A DNA stretch of 64,000 nucleotides, from NCBI GenBank assembly GCA_019918135.1, contig WBZZ01006016.1, forward strand, positions 1-64,000. Direction: 5' to 3'. Of the stretch, positions 10,380 to 22,600 are shown in pieces. The stretch is from Paulinella micropora (taxonomy: Eukaryota; Cercozoa; Imbricatea; Euglyphida; Paulinellidae). Made by a program: the position numbers and the translations under genes. Each line of letters starts with the position of its first letter. The stretch's first letter is position 1. A model generated the notes under the pieces. It searched no databases, was not told where the DNA came from, and was given only the letters and a program-made list of their open reading frames with translations.

Positions 10380-10590
10380 TCAGGCTTTGCAGCTTGTCAT
10401 CGTCGATCGGACCTACGTTGTCGAAGTCTTGGAATGCAAATTCCAGTATCCTGGCCACTTCATTACGTTTGAGGTACAAAGCCACCCCGCACCCAAAGCC
10501 TTCGGTTGCCGCTACTTGGATGGATGCGTACAGCCCTGGAAGGCTAGGAAAAAGCTGCTTAAAAGCCTTGTTGAATTCCTCGCCGCCCCA
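10380..10590 (-). pseudogene. Fragment of an unrecognised protein
   Basis: A minus-strand stretch of about 65 codons reads like real protein: EFNKAFKQLFPSLPGLYASI, then FGCGVALYLKRNEVARILEF and DDDKLQSLIRE. Both ends run into repeat DNA and no start or stop fits. It is probably a leftover of a larger gene. A plus-strand frame is also open but has a less protein-like composition. Confidence 0.4.
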
Positions 10591-12902
10591 TCCCCTTGTC
10601 CCCTGCTATCCCCCCCCTCCCTCGTCCCTTGTTTGCGCGTGAAAACGCGTTCCGAATTGTCGGGAGTGGCAGCGGGAAGGAAAAAAAGCAGGGGCGCGCT
10701 TCGCCGGTGTACAAAAAAGAATCACGCAAAAAAAAGAAATCTCTGATAAAGTTTTAATCTTCGGCACTGAAAACTAAGAGAGGAAGGGAGCGGGGAGGAT
10801 CAATCTGTCTCTCCCCCCCTCCCCCCGTCGGTAAGAGGGGAGGGAGGAGGGCGCCCGGCACGGGGGAGGGAAGAGAAGAAGAGGCAAGGGAAGGGCAGGG
10901 GCGCTTTGCCGGTGTACAAGAAAAAACCACGCGAGAAAAAATTACTGACAAAATTTTAATCTTGGCACTGAGAACTAAGAGAGGGAGAGAGAAGGGGCGG
11001 GGGAGGATCAAGCACGATCTGTCTTTGCCCCCCCCCTCCCGTCTGAGAACGTGTACAGGGAGGGGCGGGGTTTGCTCTCCCCCCCTCTCGTCCCTCTGTC
11101 CCCTTATCCCCTGCTATCCCCCCTCCCCTCGTCCCTTGTTTGCGCGTGCAAACGTGTTCCAGAAAAAAATTCTTTTCCACTTTTCATATTCCTGCAGATA
11201 TTTCCGCAGATCTTGCGCACCGTGCTCCGGCACGGTCCTGCGCGGATGGATGGATGGGCGGTGGTCAATGTGTTAGGAGGACAGAAAGCCTCACTATCCA
11301 GACGGCGTCCTGTCCGTGCCATGGCTCTGACCACCGTGCGCAAGGTCAGAAAAATATGAAAAGATCTGCGGAATTTTTTTTGGCCCGACAACAAAGGGAA
11401 CAGACGGGGGGAAAGAAGGGGGCGGGAGCGGGAGCGGAAGGGGGAGGGCAGGGGCGCGCTAAGAAATGTACAAAAAAAAATTAAAAAAATCCCTGACAAA
11501 GTTTTAATCTTGGCACTGACATTTGCAACGGCACCCCTCAGGCTGCCGCGGCATCCGGCCTACGTCATGTCGCTGCGGTAGCCTATGTTAGAACCCTAGC
11601 CGGCACCGTCTGTGCTCTACTCGCGCGCCAAGAGAGTGCGAAAAAGAATACGTTGAATCAAAGCTCGACGGTCCTACACTGGGGGCACTGAACACTAGGA
11701 GCAAATCACCGTGCTCCAGCACGACCATGCGAAGGATGGATGGGCGGTGGTCAATGTGCCAGGACAAAGGCCTCACTACCCCCGACGGCGTCCTGTCAGT
11801 GCCATAGCTCGACCACCGTGCGCAAGGTCAGAAAAATATGAAAAGAGGTGGGGGAGGGGCACGCTAAGAGAGAAAAGGGCCTCATTACCCCCGACGGCGT
11901 CCTGCCCGTGCCATAGCTCGGCCATCATCGTGCGCAAGGTCAAAAAAATATGAAAAGAAGAAAGAAATTTTTTTTGCCCAACAGCAAAGGGAACACGGGG
12001 GAAGAAAGGGGGGCAGGGAGCGGGAGAGGGAGGGCAGGGGCGCGCTTTGCCGGTGTACAAGAAATAAAAAAGAAATCCATGACAAAGCTGTAATCTTGGC
12101 ACTGAAAACAGAGAGAGGAAGGGGCAGGGGGGATTAGTGGAGGCGTTGCATGTATTTATTTCGTTTGTAGCTTCTGCGCCATTCACCCTTCCCTTTCCCC
12201 TCCCCTGCTCCTTGAGCCCCCTGAGCTCAGGGGAGGGTGGCAGAAAGGATTTCTCGATACAGAGGGGGGGGGGGGGGGGGGATGGAGTAGAGGGGAGAGA
12301 AGAAGAGGCAGGAGAGGGTAGGGGCGCGCTTCGCCGGTATACAAGAAAAATCACGCAAAAAGAAATCCCTGACAAGGTTTTAATCTTGGCACTGAGAACC
12401 AAGAGAGAGAGAAAGAAGGGCAGGGAAGGGGCAGGGGGAGTAGGGCACCAAGAAAGTGCAAGAAAAGTCCATGCTGAAATTAAACTCGACAAAGTCTTAC
12501 ACTTGACACTTGCAACGGCACCCTCAGGCTGCCGCAGCATCCGGCCCACGTCATGTCGCTGCGGTAGCCCGAGCCATGAATCCTGGCCGGCACCGTCTGT
12601 GCTCTACTCGCGCGCCAAGAGAGTGCGAAAAAGAATACGCTGAATTAAAGCTCGACGGTCTTACTCTCGGGGCACCGTGCTCCAGCACGACCCTGCGCGA
12701 ATGGATGGGCGGTGGTCAATGTGCTAGGAAGACAAGAGCCCGGCCGGCCCCGACGGCGTCCTGTCCGTGCCATAGCTCGGCCACTGTGCGCAGGGTCAGA
12801 AAAATATGCACAGAGGGGAGGGGTTTAGTGGAGGCGTTGCATGTATTTATTTCTTTTGCAGCTTCTGCGCCCTTTCCCTCCCCCTCCCCCCTGCTCTTTG
12901 AG
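10591..12902. repeat. Repeat mosaic, gene-free
   Basis: Built from short families in the same orientation: the core repeat (TTTTAATCTTGGCACTGA preceded by TGACAAAG), family B (GGATGGATGGGCGGTGGTCA through TGCCATGGCTCGGCCACCGT), family C (GGCACCCTCAGGCTGCCGCA), family D (TTTGCGCGTGCAAACGCG) and family N (GTATTTATTTCTTTTGCAG). The segment at about 10895-11350 is nearly identical to 23062-23515. No gene was seen; open frames here recur with the repeats and are not genes. Confidence 0.85.
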
Positions 12903-14021
12903 CCTCCGGAATGGCCCCAGCTAAATTTGGCGCCAAATTGTGCCGTCCGGAGGTAGGGTGCGTGATACGGTCCAGCCGGGCAGTACGTCTTAGCCTTCCC
13001 GGGGAAACAGCCGTAAGCGCCAATTTGGCGCCAAAATCTACTTGCGCAAAAAGAAAATCACACACAGACGCTCGGCTGGGCCTCCGTGAGGAAGACGTCC
13101 TCCCCTCCCTCTCACTTTCGTCGCCCCTCTCACTCTCGTCGCCCCTCTCACTTTCGTCGCCCCTCTCACCTTTGTCGCCCCCCGCTCCCCTTTGTCGCCC
13201 CGCTCACCTTTGTCGCCCCGCTCCCCTTTGTCGCCCCGCTCCCCTTTGCTCTGCATCTCCCTGCCTCTAGGGAGGGTGAGAGGGCCGAAAAACATTTTCG
13301 TGTTAGTAAAAGGCGTACCGTTTCTCCCCGCGGGAAAACGTCCGATTTCTCCGCTAGCCTCCGGAACGGCCCCAGCTAAATTTGGCGCGAAATTGTGCCG
13401 TCCGGAGGTAGGGTGCGTGATATGGTTGAAAAAGGCAGTACGTCTTAGCTTTTCCCGGGGAAAAGCCGTAAGCGCCGATTTGGCGCCAAAATCTACTTGC
13501 GCAAAAAAAAAATCCCACACAGACGCCCCCAACGCCGCCGTGAGGAAGACCTATTGTAGCCCTCCCTCTCACTCTCGTCGCCCCTCTCACTTTCGTCGCC
13601 CCTCTCACCTTTGTCGCCCCTCTCACTTTCGTCGCCCCGCTCCCCTTTGCTCTGCACCTCCCTGCCTCTAGGGAAGGTGAGAGGGCCGAAAAACATTTTC
13701 GTGTGAGTAAAAAGCGTACCGTTTCTCCCCGCGGGAAAACGTCCGATCTCTCTGCTAGCCTCCGGAACGGCCCCAGCTAAATTTGGCGCTAAATTGTGCC
13801 GTTCGGATGTAGGGTGCGTGATACGGTTGAAAAGGGCAGTACGTCTTAGCTTTCCCGGGGAAACAGCCGTAAGCGCCGATTTGGCGCCAAAATCTACTTG
13901 CGCAAAAGAAATCCCACACAGACGCCCCCAACGCCGCCGTGAGGAAGACCTGTTGTAGCCCTCCCTCTCACTCTCGTCGCCCCTCTCACTTTCGTCGCCC
14001 CTCTCACCTTTGTCCTCTGCT
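12903..14021. repeat. Family A array 2
   Basis: About 2.7 tandem family A units with paired TTTGGCGCCAAA palindromes (for example 13024-13035) and three 18-bp minisatellite blocks. Its right side passes directly into family D (TTTGCGCGTGCAAACGCG). Confidence 0.9.
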
Positions 14022-14445
14022 TATTCCTCCCCCCCCCCCCTGTCCTCGTCCCTTGTTTGCGCGTGCAAACGCGTTCCAAAAAAAATTGTTGCTTGCCACT
14101 TTTCATATTTCCGCAGATATTTCCGCATATCCTTGCAGAGGGAAAAGGCAGGGAAGGAGGAGCAGGGGCGCGCCAAGAAAATGTAATTTACGCTGAATTA
14201 AAACTCGACAAAGTCTTACACTTGACACTGAGAATTAGGAGATGGAGAGAATTTTATTAAAGCTCGACAAGGCATTGCACTTGACTTTTGTAACGGCAAC
14301 CTTCAGGCTGCCACAGCATCCGGCCCACTCGACGGTCGTACACTTGGGCAGCCCTCCAGGCACACACGCAAAAAAAGGGGGAGACTATTTTAAGGCTTGC
14401 TAGGCTAAAGAAAAAAAGCAGGGAAACGCAAACCGGAGAGCGGCC

Positions 14446-14619
14446 ATGGATTCCGGTGCCGGAGACCAGCTGTTTGAAGCTAGTTACACAGGCGCGAACG
14501 TCGTGGCCTGGTGCAAGGGGGAACTATGCGCTGCGGTGACCGACGCGCGATTCATGATGGTATCACTAGAGAACTTTGTTCCGAACTGGCAAAAGAGCGA
14601 ACAGCACTGGCGGAGCTAA
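14446..14619 (+). CDS. MDSGAG-family small protein, copy 1
   Basis: A 57-residue frame beginning MDSGAGDQLFEASYTGANVV with ATG in a GCGGCCATGG context. The first 34 residues match the copy at 39771 almost exactly; the C-termini differ. The 65 bp upstream are shared with the related frame at 28131. Function unknown and no domain recognised. It is followed by the tail K motif (CGGATTGGATTGAAA), which elsewhere occurs without the gene. At 57 residues it is shorter than its relative, so it may be a remnant. Confidence 0.45.
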   Translation: MDSGAGDQLFEASYTGANVVAWCKGELCAAVTDARFMMVSLENFVPNWQKSEQHWRS

Positions 14620-14752
14620 AAGGGAGGGAGTTCGAGCTTATTGAAATTATTCCGGATTGGATTGAAACCTAGACAGGCAAACCTCCCAGAGCGGGAGGGA
14701 AGGGGGAGGGTAAGGGCGCCAAGCCCGCGCAAAAAAAAGTACCAAAACATTT

Positions 14753-14763
14753 CTTTAATAAAG
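14753..14763. terminator. AT-rich inverted repeat behind the minus-strand gene
   Basis: CTTTAATAAAG, a near-perfect inverted repeat six bases past the stop codon of the minus-strand frame ending at 14769. Likely a transcript-end signal like the one at 10129. Confidence 0.5.
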
Positions 14764-14768
14764 ACTAG

Positions 14769-15150
14769 CTAGTTTCCTACAAAAGGACGATCAACAGCAG
14801 CTTGGCGTATGAGTTGTGGACGACCGAAAGGAAGATTATCGTCGTCGGCATTGAGCGCCGGATCCACAGCTCTGCCGGCATTGGCCGGCAGAGGCAGAGT
14901 ATTGTTAGCATTGGTTTGAGCAGTGTCTGTGTTGGGGACATGCGATACACCCGCCCGAAGTCTTTCAGTAGGTCGACCTAGGTCCCAATAACTGTGGGTA
15001 GGCCCGTTTATCATAGCGGTTCCGCAGGAGTCATGCAGCGCCTGGGGGTTTTTGTAGTAGCGTTGATAGAAATCTACGACTTGCGCTGCGCATTGTAGTG
15101 CTGTTGCCAACCTACGCCTGTGCGATTGCTTGTTTAGTAAACATTTCAGA
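14769..15150 (-). CDS. Unrecognised protein, C-terminal part
   Basis: A minus-strand frame of about 125 codons with protein-like content: LATALQCAAQVVDFYQRYYK, CGTAMINGPTHSYWDLGRPT, then an Asn/Ala-rich tail and a stop at 14769. The start is unresolved because the frame runs upstream into C-rich repeat DNA that could serve as a splice acceptor. No domain recognised. The 3' inverted repeat at 14753 supports the gene end. Confidence 0.45.
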
Positions 15151-15337
15151 GTTATAACCGGCGGGACTGGGGGGGGAGGGCCCCCCTCCCCTTGCCCCCC
15201 TCGCTCCACAGTTGTAAGAGAGAAAGAGAGACATGCCCGTATAAAGTGAATTCTTCGTTACAGCTGGCTGGAGCTAGACGTCCCAAGCCGAATGCTGTGA
15301 ACTGGTGGTCGCACCGACTTGTCTTATTTCCCCAGCA

Positions 15338-15475
15338 TGTCAGACCCCGAACCTCCCCGGAAGCGGTTGTGCCAGCGCGCAGCGGACCCCCCTTCTGAGC
15401 CCCCTGAGCCCGGGGGGGCTCAAGAAGCAGGGAAAGGGGAAATCGGGAGCGGGAGGGAAGGGGAGGGGTAGGGGC
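15338..15475 (+). pseudogene. Possible gene start running into a GAGCCC hairpin
   Basis: ATG at 15338 after CCCCAG opens a frame reading MSDPEPPRKRLCQRAADPPS, then continues straight into the recurrent GAGCCCCCTGAGCCCGGGGG hairpin and polypurine repeat. It looks like the head of a gene joined to repeat DNA. Low confidence. Confidence 0.25.
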
Positions 15476-16076
15476 GTCAAGGGAGTGCGAAAAAGAATGC
15501 GCTGAATTAAAGCTCGGCGGTCTTACATTGGGGTACTAAAAACTAGGAGCAGGGCACCGTGCTCCAGCATGACCCTGCGGCGGATGGATGGGCGATTGTC
15601 AATATGCTAGGAGGACAAGGGCCTCACTACCCCCGACGACGGCGTCTTGTCCGTGCCATGGCTCGGCCACCGTGCGCAAGGTCAGAAAAATATAAAAAGA
15701 TCTGCGGAAATTTTTTTTTGCCCACGTCATGTCGCTGCGGTAGCCTATGTTAGAATCCTGGCCGGCACCGTCTGTTCTCTACTCGCGCGCCAATAGAGTG
15801 CGAAAAAGAATACGCTGAATTAAAGCTCGACGGTCTTACTCTCGGGGCACCGTGCTCCAGCACGACCCTGCGGCGAATGGATGAATGGGCGGTGGTCAAT
15901 GTGCTAGGAGGACAAGAGCCTCATTTACCCCCAACGGCGTCCTGTCCGTGCCATAGCTCGGCCACTGTGCGCAGGGTCAGAAAAATATAAACAGAGGGAT
16001 GGGTTTAGTGGAGGCGTTGCATGTATTTATTTCTTTTGCAGCTTCTGCGCCCTTTCCCTCCCCCCTGCTCCTTGAG

Positions 16077-16360
16077 CCTCCGGAACGGCCCCAGCTAAGT
16101 CTGGCGCCAAATTGTGCCGTCCGGAGGTAGGGGTGCGTGATACGGTTGAAAAAGGCAGTACGTCTTAGCCTTCCCGGGGAAACAGCCGTAAGCGCCAATT
16201 TGGCGCCAAAATCTACTTGCGCAAAAAGAAAATCCCACACAGACGCTTCGGCTGGGCCGCCGTGAGGAAGATGTCCTCCCCCTCCCTCTCACTCTCGTCG
16301 CCCCTCTCACTTTCGTCGCCCCTCTCACCTTCGTCGCCCCTCTCACCTTTGTCCTCTGCT
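16077..16360. repeat. Family A array 3 (one partial unit)
   Basis: One partial family A unit with a palindrome pair and the minisatellite, then a direct switch to family D. Confidence 0.85.
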
Positions 16361-18184
16361 TATTCCTCTCCCCCTCCCGTCGTCCCTCCTCAGAGTGCGT
16401 GCAAACGCGTTCCAAAAAAAATTGTTGCTTGCCACTTTTCATATTTCCGCAGATATTTCCGCATATCCTTGCAGAGGAGAGAGGCAGGGAAGGAGGAGCA
16501 GGGGCGCGCTTCGCCGGTGTAATTTACGCTGAATTAAAGCTCGACGGTCGTACATTCGGGGCACTGAAAACTAAGAGCAGAGCACCGTGCTCCAGCACGA
16601 CCTGCGACGAATGGATGGGCGGTGGTCAATTGTGCCAGAAGGACAGGGGCCTCACTACCCCTGACGGTATCCTGTCCGTGCCATGGCTCGACCACCGTGC
16701 GCAAGGTCAGAAAAATATGAAAAGATCTGCGGGAATTTTTTTTGTCCGACAACAAAGGGAACAGACGGGGGAAGGGAAGAAGTGGGGGGAGAAAGAGAAA
16801 GGGGAGGAACAAGGGGGGGGGGGATGTGCTTTTCCCCCGCCCCCCGACTGTCTGAGAATCGGGAGGGCAGGGGCGCGCTAAGAAATGTACAAAAATCAGC
16901 GCAAAAAAAATCCGTGACAAAGTTGTAATCTTGGCACTGAAAACTAAGAGGGGAAGGGGCCGGGGAGGATTAATTTATCTTCCCCCCCCCAGCAGTAGGA
17001 GGGAAGGGGAAAAGGCGCCCGGCATAGGGGGGGGAATGGTTAATGGAGGCGTTGCATGTATTTATTTTGTTTGTAGCTTCTGCGCCATTCACCCTCCCCT
17101 CTTCCCCTCCCTTGCTCCCCCCGGGCTCGGGAGGAGAAGAGCACGAATTATCTTAGTCCCCCGTCTGAAAACAGGGAGTGGGAAAGGGTAGGGGCAGGGG
17201 CGGTAGGGCGCCAAGAAAGTGCAAGAAAAGTCCACGCTGAATTAAAACTCGACAAAGTCTTACACTTGACACTTGCAACGGCACCCTCAGGTTGCCACAG
17301 CATCCGGCCCACTCGACGGTCGTACACTTGAGCACTGAAAACTAGGAGCAGAGCACCGTGCCCCAGCACGACCCTGCGGCGAATGGTACTGCCCCCGTGC
17401 GCAAGGTTAGAAAAATATGAAACAAGAGAAAAAAATTGCCCGACAACAAGAAAAACAGACGGGGAGGGGGAAAAGAAAGGGGGAAGGAGGGAGAAAGAGG
17501 AAGGGGGGAAGAAGGGGGGGGGGTGTGTTCCCTCTCGTCCCTTCTGTCCCCCCTGTCCACTGCTATCTTTCCGTAGATCTTGCAGAAGGAAGAGGCGGGG
17601 GCGCGCTAAGAACGTACAAAAAAATTTAAAAGAAATCCCTGACAGAGTTTTAATATTGGCACTGAGAACAGGGAGCGGGAGAGGAACAGGGCAGGGGCCG
17701 CGCCAAGAAAACGTAATGTACGCTGAATTACAGTTCGACGGTCGTACACTCGGGCACTGAAAACTAAGAGCAGAGCACCTTGCTCCAGCACGACCTGCGG
17801 CGAATGGTACTGCCCCCGCGGTCATGTGTGCCAGGAGGACAAGAGCCCCTCGCTTACCCCGACGGCTTCTTGTCCGTGCCATAGCTCGGCCACCGTGTGT
17901 AATGTCAAAAAAATATGAAAGGAGGGAAGGGGTAGCGGAGAGGGGTGGAGCGCCAAGAATTTGTAAATTACGCTGAATTAAAGCTCGACAAAGTGAAGAA
18001 AACAATACGCTGAATTAAAGTTCGACGGTCTTGCACTTAACGTTGAGAACTAAGAAAGGGAGTGCTCTTTGAGCCGCCCGGGCTCAGGGGGGAGTGGAGG
18101 AGAGGGAAAGAGAAAGGGTAGGGGGGGCGCTAAGAATTTACAAAAAAAATTAATAAAATTTTTTTTGACAAAGCTTTAATCTTG

Positions 18185-19620
18185 GCATCTCTCTCTACAA
18201 CCTTTCTTGCTGTCGGCGATTTCTTTTTTTTGCCGTATCTATTTTTGTACGCATTTTCCAATAAAGATTACTTCCCACTTGTCCATATTGACACGGCCGG
18301 CCCCGCCGACTTTTACTAAAGTCGGCGGGGTACAGAATGTTAGTTTTTTACATCTTGCGCACTGTTCTCCAGCGCAGCTCTGCGGCGGATGAACGTGCGG
18401 TGGTCAATGTAGCAGGTGGACAAGGGCCCCGGCCGGACCCGACGGCGTCCTGTCCGTGCCATGGCTCGGCCACCGTGCGCAAGGTCAGAAAAATATGAAA
18501 AATATGAAAAGAGGAAAAAAAAATTTTTTTGCCCGACAACCAGAGAAACAAACGGGGGGGAATGACAGGGGGGGGGACGACGGGAACAGAGGGAAGGGAG
18601 GGGGGCGGGGGAATCACTACCCTCCCCTTCTTCCCCCTTCCTCTTTCTCCTCCCCCTCCCTCCCCTCGTCCCTTGTTTGCGCGTGCAAACGCATCCCAAA
18701 AATTTTTTTTTCCACTTTTCATATTTTTCCTATTTTTTACATCTTGCGCACTGTGCTCCAGCGCAGCCCTGCGGCGGAAGGACGGGCGGTGGTCAATGTA
18801 GCAGGTGGACAAGGGCTCACAATCCCGACGGCGCCCTGTCCGTGCCATGGCTCAGCCACCGTGCGCAAGGTCGGAAAAATATGAAAAGAGGAAAAAAATT
18901 TTTTTTTTTGCCCGAGAACCAAAGAAACAAACGGGGGGCAATGCAAGGGGGGGGGGAGGGAGAGGAGAAAGAGGAAGGGGGGAAGAAGGGGCAGGGGAGT
19001 GCTCCCCCCCGCCCCCCTCCTCCCCTCTGTTCCCGTCGTCCCCTGCTACCCCCCCTCCCCTCCTTTGTTTGCGCGTGCAAACCCATCCCAAAAAAAAATG
19101 TTTTTCCACTTTTCATATTCCAGCAGATATTTCCGCAGATCTTGCGCACTGTGCTCCAGCGCAGCCCTGCGGCGGATGGACAGGCGGTGGTCAATGTAGC
19201 AGGTGGACAATCCCAACGGCGTCCTGTTCGTGCCATGGCTCGGCCACCGTGCGCAAGGTCGGAAAAATATGAAAAATATGCCCGACAACCAAAGAAACAA
19301 ACGGGGGGGGGGGGGGGGGAATGAAAGGGGGGGGGGGGGGGGCGGCGGGAACAGAGGGAAGGGAGGGGGGCGGGGAATCACTCCCCTCCCCCTTCTTCCC
19401 CCTTCCTCTTTTTCCTCCCCCTCCCTCCCCTCGTCCCTTGTTTGCGTGTGCAAACGCATCCCAAAAAAAAATCGGATTGGATTGAAATCTAGGAAGGCAA
19501 ACCCCCCTGAGACCGGCAGACAGCTGGGAGAGAGAAAGGGCAGCACGCGGCTGCGTGCTGCCCTCCCTCCCTCAGAGCGGGGGGCAAAAATAAGTAAACT
19601 TTTTTCCGGAGCCCACCGAT
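18185..19620. repeat. Hairpin-led cassette 1: leader, hairpin, three tandem units, tail K
   Basis: The leader (ATCTCTCTCTACAACC through CCATATTGACACGG) is followed by a perfect hairpin at 18301-18330 (stem CCCCGCCGACTTT, loop TACT). Then come three tandem units of about 390-400 bp starting at CATCTTGCGCACTGTG or its equivalent (18351, 18740, about 19140), each with family B and family D parts. The cassette ends in tail K (CGGATTGGATTGAAATCTAG, from 19471). The same order occurs at 49130 (one unit) and 52115 (four units). Confidence 0.85.
18301..18330. repeat. Perfect 13-bp stem-loop
   Basis: Stem CCCCGCCGACTTT pairs perfectly with AAAGTCGGCGGGG around the loop TACT. Copies lie at 49149-49178 (one stem change) and 52236-52265 (perfect). 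Confidence 0.95.
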
Positions 19621-22600
19621 GGGGAGGGGGCGCCCCCCCCTCTCCCCCTTTCTTTCTTCCCTCCCTCTGAGCCCCCTGAGCCCGGGGGGCTCAAGGAGCA
19701 GGGGAAGGGGAAATCGGGAGCGGGAGGGAAGGGGGGGGGGAGTAGGGGTGCCAAGAGAGTGCGGAAAAGAATGCGCTGAATTAAAGCTCGACGGTCCTAC
19801 ATTAGAGCACTGAAAACTAGGAGCAGGGCACCGTGCTCCAGCACGACCCTGCGGCGAATGAATGGGCAATGGTCATGTGTGCTAGGAAGACAAAGGCCCC
19901 GGCGGGCGCGACGGCATCCTGTCCGCGCCATGGCTCGGCCACCGTGCGCAAGGTCAGAAAAATATGAAAAGGGGGCGGGAGCGGGAGAAGGGAGGGCAGG
20001 GGCGCGCTTCGCCGGTGTACAAAAATCAGCGCAAAAAAATCCCTGACAAAGTCTTAATCTTGGCACTGAGAACCAAGAGAGAAAGAGGGAAAGGGAAAGG
20101 ACAAGGTGACTGGGGCGCCAAGAAAGTGCAAGAAAAGTCCACGCTGAATTAAAACTCGACAAAGTCTTACACTTGACACTGAGAATTAGGAGATGAAGAG
20201 AATTTACGCTGAATTAAAGCTCGACGGCGTCCTGTCCCGTGCCATAGCTCGGCCACCGTGCGCAAGGTCAGAACAATATGAAAAGAAGGAGGGGGGCGCG
20301 CTAAGAATGTAAAAAAAATTAATAAAAAGAAATCCTTGACAAAGTTTTAATTTTTGGCACTGAAAACTAAGAGAGGAAGGGGCCGGGAAGGATCAATCTG
20401 TCTTTCCATCCTCCCCCCATCGGTAAGAGGGAAGGGAGAGGGCGCCCGGCATGGGGGGGGGGGGGGGAATTAGTGGAGGCGTGATGATACAGGGGGGGGG
20501 GGGTGCTCCCCGCCATAAGCTCAATGGAATCTTCTTCTTAGTTTCGCTGCAGTTCTGCCCCTGCTCTTTGAGCCCCCCGGGCTCAGGGGAGGGAGGGAGT
20601 AGAGGGGAGAGAAGAAGAGGCAGGGGGGAGGGAAAGCACGAATTGTCTAGTCCCCCATCTGAGGATCGGGAGCGGGAGAGGGAGGGAAAGGGGAGGGTAG
20701 GGGCGCGCTAAGAATGTACAAGAAAAAATTAATAAAAAAAATTACTGACAAAATTTGAACCTTGGCACTGAGAACTAAGAGAGGGAAAGGGAAGGGGCGG
20801 GGAGGATCAAGCACGATCTGTCTTGCCCCCCCCCCCCCCGTCTGAGAACGTGCACAGGGAGGCGGGTTGTGCTTCCCCCCCGTCCCCCCTCTCGTCCCTC
20901 TGTTCCCCTTGTCCCCAGTTATCCCCCTGCCCTCGTCCCCTGTTTGCGCGTGCAGAGGGAAGAGGCTGGGGAGGAGGAAGCAGGCATTGTCGTAGTCCCC
21001 TGTCTGAGAATCGGGAGCGGGAGTGGAAAGGGGGAGAGAAGTTAAGAAAGTACAAAACGAAAATCACGCTGAATTAAAATTCGACGGCTTTACACTTGGC
21101 ACCGAAAACTAGGAGATGGAGAGAATTGACGCTGAATTAAAGCTAGACAAGGCATTACACTTGACAGTTGCAACGGCACCCTCAGGCTGCCGCAGCATCC
21201 GGCCCACTCGACGGTCTTACACTTGGGCACTGAAAACTAGGAGCGGAGCACCGTGCCCCAGCGCGACCCTGCGGCGGATGAATAAGCGGTGGTTAATGTG
21301 CTAGGATAACAAAAGCCTTACTTACCCCGACGGCGTCCTGTCCGTGCCATGGCTCGGCCACCGTGCGCAAGGTCAGAAAAATATGAAAAGAGGGGGGGAG
21401 CGCTTCGCCGGTGTAAAAAAAAATTAATAAAAAGAAATCCTTGACAAATTTTTAATCTTCGGCACTGAAAGCTAGGAGAGGAAGGGCCAGAGGGAGAGCA
21501 CAAATTGTCTAGTCCCCCGTCTGAGGATCGGGAGCGGGAGAGGAAAAGGGGAGGGTAGGGGCGCGCTAAGAATGTACAAGAAAAAATTAATGAAAAAAAT
21601 TACTGACAAAATTTGAATCTTGGCACTGAGAACTAAGAGAGGGAGCAGGAAGGGGCGGGTGGGGGGGGGGTATTAAGCACGATCTGTCTTGCCCCCCGTC
21701 TGAGAACGTGTACAGGGAGGGGCGGGGTGTGCTTTCCCCTCCCGTCGTCCCTTGTTTGCGCGTGCAAACGCGTTCCGAAAAAAAATCTCTTTTCCACTTT
21801 TCATATTCCAGCAGATATTTCCGCAGATCTTGCGCACCGTGCTCCAGCACGACCCTGCGGCGGATGGATGGGCGGCGGTCAATGTGCTAGGAGGACAAGG
21901 ACCTCACTACCCCGACGGCGTCCTGTCCGTGCCAGGACTCGGCCACCGCGCTCAAGGTCAGAAAAATATGAAAAGAGGAAAAAAATTTTTTTTTTGCCCG
22001 ACAACAAAGGGAACAGACGGGGGGAGGAAGAGGAAGGGGGGGGAAGAAGGGGGTGGGGTGTGCTTACCCCCGTCCGCCCTCTTGTCTCTCTGTTCCCCTT
22101 GTCCCCTGCTATCCCCCCCTCCCTCGTCCCTTGTTTGCGCGTGAAAACGCGTTCCGAATTGTCGGGAGTGGCAGTGGGAAGGGGCGCGCTAAGAATGTAC
22201 AAAAAAGAATCACGCAAAGAAAAGAAATCTCTGATAAAGTTTTAATATTGGCACTGAGAACTAGGAGAGGGAGAGGGAAGGCACAGGGGAGTGGGCACCA
22301 AGAAAATACGAAAAAGAATTTTAAAATAAAACTCGACAAAGCATCACACTTGACAATTGCAACGGCACCCTCAGGCTGCCGCAGCATCCAGCCCACTTCA
22401 TGTTTCTGCGGTAGCCTATGTTAGAACCCCGGCCGGCACAGTCTGTGCTCTGCTCGCGCGCCAAGAGAGTACGAAAAAGAATACGCTGAATTAAAGCTCG
22501 ACGGCGTCCTGTCCGTGCCATAGCAAGGCCACCGTGCGCAAGGTCAGAAAAATATGAAAAGAGGGAGAGGGGGGCGCGCTAAGAATGTAAAAAGAATTAA

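Noticed and set aside
15397-15424. GAGCCC...GGGCTC hairpins as bacterial-type terminators
   Set aside because: They recur in the mosaic away from gene ends, lack a T-run in most copies and sit between polypurine spacers; they look like part of the dispersed repeat units.
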